Below, one piece after another: positions 59,311-64,000 of a stretch of 64,000 nt of DNA (positions are counted from its first letter, which is position 1; every line of letters begins with the position of its first letter). The notes beneath the pieces are model-generated. The model worked only from the letters and a program-made list of their open reading frames with translations. It was not told the DNA's origin and did no database searches. This DNA comes from Siphlonurus alternatus. Taxonomy: Eukaryota; Arthropoda; Insecta; Ephemeroptera; Siphlonuridae. A program made the position numbers and the translations under genes. Where the stretch lies: positions 12,877,283 to 12,941,282 of the forward strand of contig OX463784.1 of assembly GCA_949825025.1 (NCBI GenBank), in the 5' to 3' direction.

Positions 59311-60185
59311 GATCTGTATGCATATATTTACTAACAAAAATATTTTTAAAAATTCATGTTAGGTTCATTATGTTAAAGAAATTGTAGAACTTTTTTGGAC
59401 TAGAATTTTTAACAATTAAAACTATAGAGGCATGTTCTTTAATCATGAAAGGTACATTTTTTGCACTTGATCGACCTTATGTTCAAGTACATAAGAAAAT
59501 AAAAAAGAATAAGCAATGCACACAGAGTAGAGTTCACGAAAATAATTGCTATTTTCTTTTTTTTTTTTTTTTTTTGCTATTTTAGTACCAAAGTTACATT
59601 TACCTAAAATATTGTCAAAAAATATGTTAAATCTTACCAGTTTAGAACAAAACAAAATCTAGTTAAAATCTCTGTAACTATTTTAAGAGATTTGCATTCC
59701 ACCTACCAACAGTAAAATTGTTGTATATGTAAAGAATTTACATAATTTTCATAATGTTACACTTTTTAAAATTACGTATTAAATTAAAATTTTAAAAAAA
59801 TGTAAATAAAGCAGCATTTTTTTTTGGCCTGTTTTGTTTTTTTCTCTTAATGAGAAATTTTTTTCAGAGAAAAAACATTCTTTTACTCATGGAATCTCAT
59901 CATAATGCTCCTGTTTATTGTAGTCCGTTTTTTTTATATAACAGAGAAATCTAGTAGTATACGCTTTAATTAAGAAAAAAGGTATGCTTGCCTTGTTTAT
60001 TATTTTTTTGTATATATACAAAAGAATATTTGAAGCAGAAAATATTTTACGTTCTCAGAATAAAGTATGCTGATAATGTCAAGTTTCTCTTTGAAAGAAA
60101 AAATGTCAACAGGGTCTTGTTGTTAAAATTATTGTTGTTTTCTTTATTCTCTCAAGTAAATACGAAATAATGAAGTGCTTTAGTT
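59311..60185. other. AT-rich non-coding stretch
   Basis: Poly-T near 59555-59574. No gene supported. Confidence 0.5.
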
Positions 60186-60421
60186 TTAAGGCCCATTTCC
60201 ATGGAGCGTGGAAAGCGAGGCTTGACGCGGCTAAAAAGGCGCACTTGCTTCAATGTCATATAGCGGCCATGTTGGCGTGGAAAAATCGCGGCGCGATTTA
60301 ATCGCTGCGGGAAAGCGATTTTTCCACGCCAACATGGCCGCCATATGACATTGAAGCAAGTGCGCCTTTCTCGCCGCGTCAAGCCTATCGTTTTCAACAC
60401 TCCATGGAAATGCACCTTTAA
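60186..60421. mobile_element. 236-bp TTAA foldback, GC-rich
   Basis: TTAAGGCCCATTTCCATGGA and TCCATGGAAATGCACCTTTAA are inverted ends. The arms continue through GGCGCACTTGCTTCAATGTC and GGCCATGTTGGCGTGG to a centre rich in CGCGGCGCGATT. TTAA at both edges fits the same class as 8645-9070 and 37889-38286. Confidence 0.78.
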
Positions 60422-60536
60422 CCCAAAGGAATTCGACAAGACTGCCTTAAAAAAATATAAATTATAATTATTTTACTCAGGCTTACACCATTCTATATCA
60501 TGCACTCAAAAATAAATCCCAAACTCTTGTAAAAAT

Positions 60537-60600
60537 GAATGGCACCCCTGGGGCTCGAACCACAGATCTTTTTATTTAGTACCAAACGCGCACGATATGT
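60537..60600 (-). mobile_element. tRNA-like SINE head (second family)
   Basis: On the minus strand the segment holds a consensus B box, TGGTTCGAGCCCC, about 25 bases after GCGCGTTTGGTACTAA. Because no complete tRNA cloverleaf closes around it, a tRNA-derived SINE relic is more likely than a tRNA gene. Confidence 0.4.
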
Positions 60601-60647
60601 AATATATGCTTTATTTTTTCTACTTTTTTTCTTTATTGAATCGTATT

Positions 60648-60893
60648 GTAGGATACTGGTCACGTAACTGAATTAAAGTTCCCGGCTCTTCGCGCGTAAA
60701 CCCGACCTAGCCACGTCTAGATTTTATGGGTTCCATAGCAATCTATCCCAATATTCATCTGCTTGAGACTTAGGGAACTATGGAAACTTCAGTTTGGATG
60801 GTCGGCAATTGATGGAAAATGCTATTAAACACTTCTGGGATGCACGAGTATAAAAATATGTTCTTTAGCTAACTGACATGTGGAAAAAATTCT
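60648..60893 (-). mobile_element. SINE family A, diverged copy
   Basis: GGATACTGGTCACGTAACTG, TTCCCGGCTCTTCGCG, GATGGTCGGCAATTGATGG and GGGATGCACGAGT match the SINE at 33840-34209 in order and strand. The tRNA head is missing. Confidence 0.7.
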
Positions 60894-62448
60894 AGTTTTA
60901 GGGACTTTGAAGGTAATATAGCAATTTTATATTTCAACTTCCAATTTCTTTGTGCAAACTTGGCATTTTTCGCTCAATCTACATAATCTTAAATATAAAA
61001 TAAGCTAAAAAGTATTTGAACTAATTTTTTTGCGAAATCTGAATATTGTATATACATTATAGCTATAGTGATTTTATATAAGATATAAATTAATTTTAAA
61101 CAATTTATAAATCTTTTAAGTACTCAAATCTTAATATAATTTAATACAAGCAAATTCCAACGCTTCATTCAAAATGACGTCACACATGTTATACATAAAC
61201 AGCAGAGTACCACGTTGCCTTGTTTTAATGCATTCTCTCTCTAATATAAAGCTCTACTATTCATATCTCTCGTAGCCAGCAGTTGTTCGTACGTATATTA
61301 AATTTCCTTCTAACATCCCTTAAGCTGTTAAATATTCGGTAATACAATACAATCACATAAGTCAATATCAGAAATGTTTGAAATAATATTCTTAGAAGAT
61401 CACTCGATGTTTCAACTAAACAATTCATTAAATAATATTTTTTTAAGTTAAATTTTACTTAATTAAGTTACTTTAAATGTTTATGTAAAACCTTTATGAT
61501 AATATTTCTTGGAATTTTGAGCTTCAGTCCCACACTCTCTAAGCTCTTATGTATACGAAGGTCTTATACTGCATGGTAAATGTTATAATTTTATTATATA
61601 TATTTTTTTTCTTTTAAATTCTGTTTTATTCAAATAATTATTTTTGTTATTATATTTTAAGCTTCTTATATTTTACTACCATTATAAGTAGAAGAGAAAT
61701 AAAATGGATCATTTCCAGTTTTCATTATTTTTATTTTTAGTTTCATGAAAAAGTAATAATAAATTATAATTTGGAATTGTTAATAATTATTATTTTTTAT
61801 TTTATTTTTAATTTAATTATTATTTAGTTTCATACAGTATATTTAAAATGTATCAAATTTATTTGTATTTTGTATGATTATTTTATTGTTTATTATATTC
61901 TAAATCTTTTTAATGAAATAAATTATATATTCTAATTATTAATGTTCTACATTATAATGCTTTAAAAAGGTATATATTATAAAATGATTGGCAGTTGCAT
62001 TTGCAAAACATTCACTAACCGTGGGTCCTGAAAGAAAACACGAAATCTCTTAATGAAGCAATTTCTAAGCAAGCCTATATAATATACATAATTAAGTATT
62101 ATTGTAATTACTTCAATAAGTAAATACTTCTTCTAAACCAAATTACTTGATTATGGTGATTTAAATTTTAATGAATTAAGTTAAAAAATAGTATCAGAGT
62201 TGACTAAGTTTTAGCAAAAAGGAAAGCTATAAAAAATATCACGGTTTATAACCTACATATCCACATGGCAATATATTACAATACATGTATAACTATTGTT
62301 CTTTATCAAATAAATGTGTTTTAAATCCTAAATGGCTGACAATCCCTGCTCAAAACTCCCTTATTTACGAAGACCTAAGTTACATCGGTGTAAAGAGTTA
62401 GCGATGTTTTTAATTCAGACAAAGCTCGAATTGCCTGAACAATATAAT
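60894..62448. other. AT-rich non-coding stretch
   Basis: One TGACGTCA at 61175-61182, about 65 bp before TAATATAAAG; a promoter reading is possible but unsupported because no gene follows. Confidence 0.45.
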
Positions 62449-62736
62449 AATCAACCTCAAAAATTTTTATTGCAAAAATGGATAGAGGTTGCAAAGTCTG
62501 ATTTTTTTCAGATTTTTTAGAGCCCGGGAAGTATTGCTAAAAAGTTTTACTGAGGTCGGGTTTGAACCAAGCACTCCCCTTTTGATAGGTCCTATCCTTT
62601 TATTAAGAGAAGCGTGCAGAGGGCCAGAGGCGTCACTTTCTCTGTACTTTCAATAATTTTTAAAAAATAGTTCCCATACTCTTAAAAAGTAGCATAACTA
62701 AAAAAAGTATAAAAGTAGCATAACTTTGTACCCTAT
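62449..62736. mobile_element. ATGGAGTA foldback MITE, degenerate copy 5
   Basis: CAACCTCAAAAATTTTTATT, GCAAAAATGGATAGAGG and TTTCAGATTTTTTAGAGCC match the left arm. The centre is replaced or eroded (GGTTTGAACCAAGCACTCCC) and the right arm is partly duplicated (AAAAGTAGCATAACT twice, at about 62684 and 62710). Confidence 0.65.
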
Positions 62737-62744
62737 TAGTGCTG

Positions 62745-63060
62745 TTGAAATCCGCTTTTTTTGATATCCGAATTCCGGATTTTAAAAAATCCGAAATCCG
62801 AAAATCCGTTTTTCGGATTCCTATTGGAAAGCGGATTCAAAATCCGATCTTTGCGAACGGATATCGGATTCAAATCGGATTTCGGATTCCAAATTTGAAA
62901 CGGATTCCGAATTTTAATCGGATTCCGAATTTGAATCGGATTTCGGATTCCGAATTTGAATCGGATTCCGAATTTGAATCGGATTTCGGATTTTGAATTT
63001 GAAGTGGATTTTAGATTCAAAACGGATTTCGGATTCAAATCGGATATCGGAGTCAATCGG
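62745..63060. repeat. Degenerate GGATTC/GAATCC tandem repeat
   Basis: About 300 bp made of GGATTCCGAATTTGAATC and variants (period about 12-18 bp), with self-complementary words TCCGAA/TTCGGA and GATTC/GAATC. It is open in frames on both strands (62736-63056 minus, 62739-62996 plus), which is expected of the repeat and not evidence of a gene. Confidence 0.8.
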
Positions 63061-63772
63061 AATACAGTTTTTAGTTTTTATTCATTAATATTTAACTTGT
63101 ATAATAACGAAACAAGTATAATTTCAAACTCAACTCTATTAAAATTTCAACAGACTAGCTTGCAAAAAAATGCAAGACCAAATCCCGCAGAATCACTGCA
63201 CGTGCTTGATGTAGACGTCGAATAGTAAAATTGTCGAATGTAGCGGACGAAATGATGCAGGAATACGGTACGTTTTTAAATTTTTAACAATTTTTAAATA
63301 TTGGTGCTTTTTAATTTGTTTACAAAATATTGAAAATTAAAGTAAAGGACCAGAAAATAAAGGATGTTTAAAGTGCTTTAAACTGCGTTACGTTTGTTTA
63401 GTTTTCATGTTTTATATTACAAATTTGATTGCAAATTTCATGACAAAAATAATAGAGAGTTTTGAACCCTAATAAACACATATGATGATATTACGAGGCT
63501 GGTAAGCACTATAGCAGCTATAAAGCAAACATATTCCACTAGCAGCAAGTTTTGGAACCTGCACAGCCCAACCTGATGCGACCTAAAAAATAGCCAACGA
63601 AAATACTCCAATATATTGTAGCTTGGGATCAAATTCGCATTACAAATATTAAAATAAATAAAAATTATACATTTCTTTAGTAAATGGCTATATAAATGCG
63701 TAAATGAAATGCTATAAATTAATAAACTAGTAAATAGCTTAAAATCTAAATAATCTAATTTCTAAATATAAT
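63061..63772. other. AT-rich non-coding stretch
   Basis: No gene or element recognised. Confidence 0.5.
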
Positions 63773-63925
63773 CAGGGGCGGATCCAGCTCGCATTGCCCT
63801 ATTCCGCAATGTTAAAATTTTGAATGCGAGGATGGTGGGGGTGGTAACACATTGAATGTAATTATATTTTGGGAACTTTGGGGGGGGGGGGGGGGCGATC
63901 GCCCTCATCGCCCACCGCGCGCCTG
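63773..63925. mobile_element. 153-bp hAT-type MITE, copy 2
   Basis: The left end CAGGGGCGGATCCAG is identical to the MITE at 40281. The middle shares CGCAATGTTAAAATTT and GGTGGTAACAC, and the right end CGCGCGCCTG is diverged. A perfect 8-bp duplication AATATAAT flanks it (63765-63772 and 63926-63933). It includes a pure G run of about 16 followed by CGATCGCC. Confidence 0.85.
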
Positions 63926-64000
63926 AATATAATGACCGCTCGTGTATTCATTCGCATAATCGCATATTTTAAATTTAAATATATATATATTATATGCTCA

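Noticed and set aside
59988..60170. IKYADNVKFLF resembling the YADD box of reverse transcriptase
   Set aside because: No neighbouring RT motifs in any frame; the surrounding residues are typical of AT-rich noise.
60537..60600. tRNA gene suggested by a good B box
   Set aside because: No acceptor stem or complete cloverleaf could be drawn; kept only as a SINE-like head.
61175..61260. Possible promoter (TGACGTCA then TAATATAAAG)
   Set aside because: No coding sequence follows, and both words are common in this window.

Overview
The window is AT-rich (roughly 70-75% A+T by eye) animal DNA, almost certainly from an arthropod and most likely an insect. The evidence for this is the CR1/Jockey-type LINEs, a tRNA-headed SINE family, many short foldback transposons, long (TC)n/(TA)n microsatellites, and the lack of any long host ORF. 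The insect call is an inference from the style of the repeats; the exact taxon cannot be read from the sequence. It looks like an intergenic or deep intronic stretch that serves as a dense transposon sink.

Layout. 0.65-4.9 kb: a CR1/Jockey-group LINE on the minus strand, with an intact EN+RT ORF2 and an ORF1 carrying one in-frame stop. It lies inside a hAT-type shell (14-bp terminal inverted repeats, 8-bp TCATAAAG target duplication). 4.9-17.3 kb: mostly unremarkable AT-rich DNA with a 426-bp TTAA-flanked foldback, a (TC)n tract, a 533-bp foldback, a diffuse inverted pair and a few weak exon-like islands. 17.7-29.2 kb: the most striking object, an ~11.5 kb GC-richer composite. It has related inverted ends, a left arm of about 20 tandem 148-bp units, a core of about 14 tandem ~414-421-bp units, and a right arm of about 12 of the same 148-bp units in inverted orientation. 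Each core unit carries a 72-bp near-palindrome whose arms resemble the outer ends of the composite. 30.15-30.82 kb: a 32-bp minisatellite of exactly 21 units. 31-45 kb: a mosaic of small foldback/MITE families, a full SINE with a perfect 14-bp target duplication, a ~63-bp minisatellite interrupted by a MITE, and a TTAA element nested in another foldback. 43-53 kb and 62.5 kb: five copies of one ~317-bp foldback family carrying TGACGTCA palindromes. 54.6-55.4 kb: a possible small two-exon gene (64 aa, unidentified). 55.9-63.9 kb: LINE 3' fragments, SINE pieces, a 73-bp GC-rich hairpin, a TTAA foldback, a degenerate GGATTC repeat and a second hAT MITE with a perfect 8-bp target duplication.

No set of host genes acting together can be described. 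The only clearly coding sequence is the LINE. Its ORF1 protein (PHD finger, coiled coil, basic tract) would bind LINE RNA, and its ORF2 protein would nick target DNA and reverse transcribe. The non-autonomous elements (hAT-like, TTAA-type, TTA/ATT-type) have no transposase gene in this window and would depend on enzymes encoded elsewhere.
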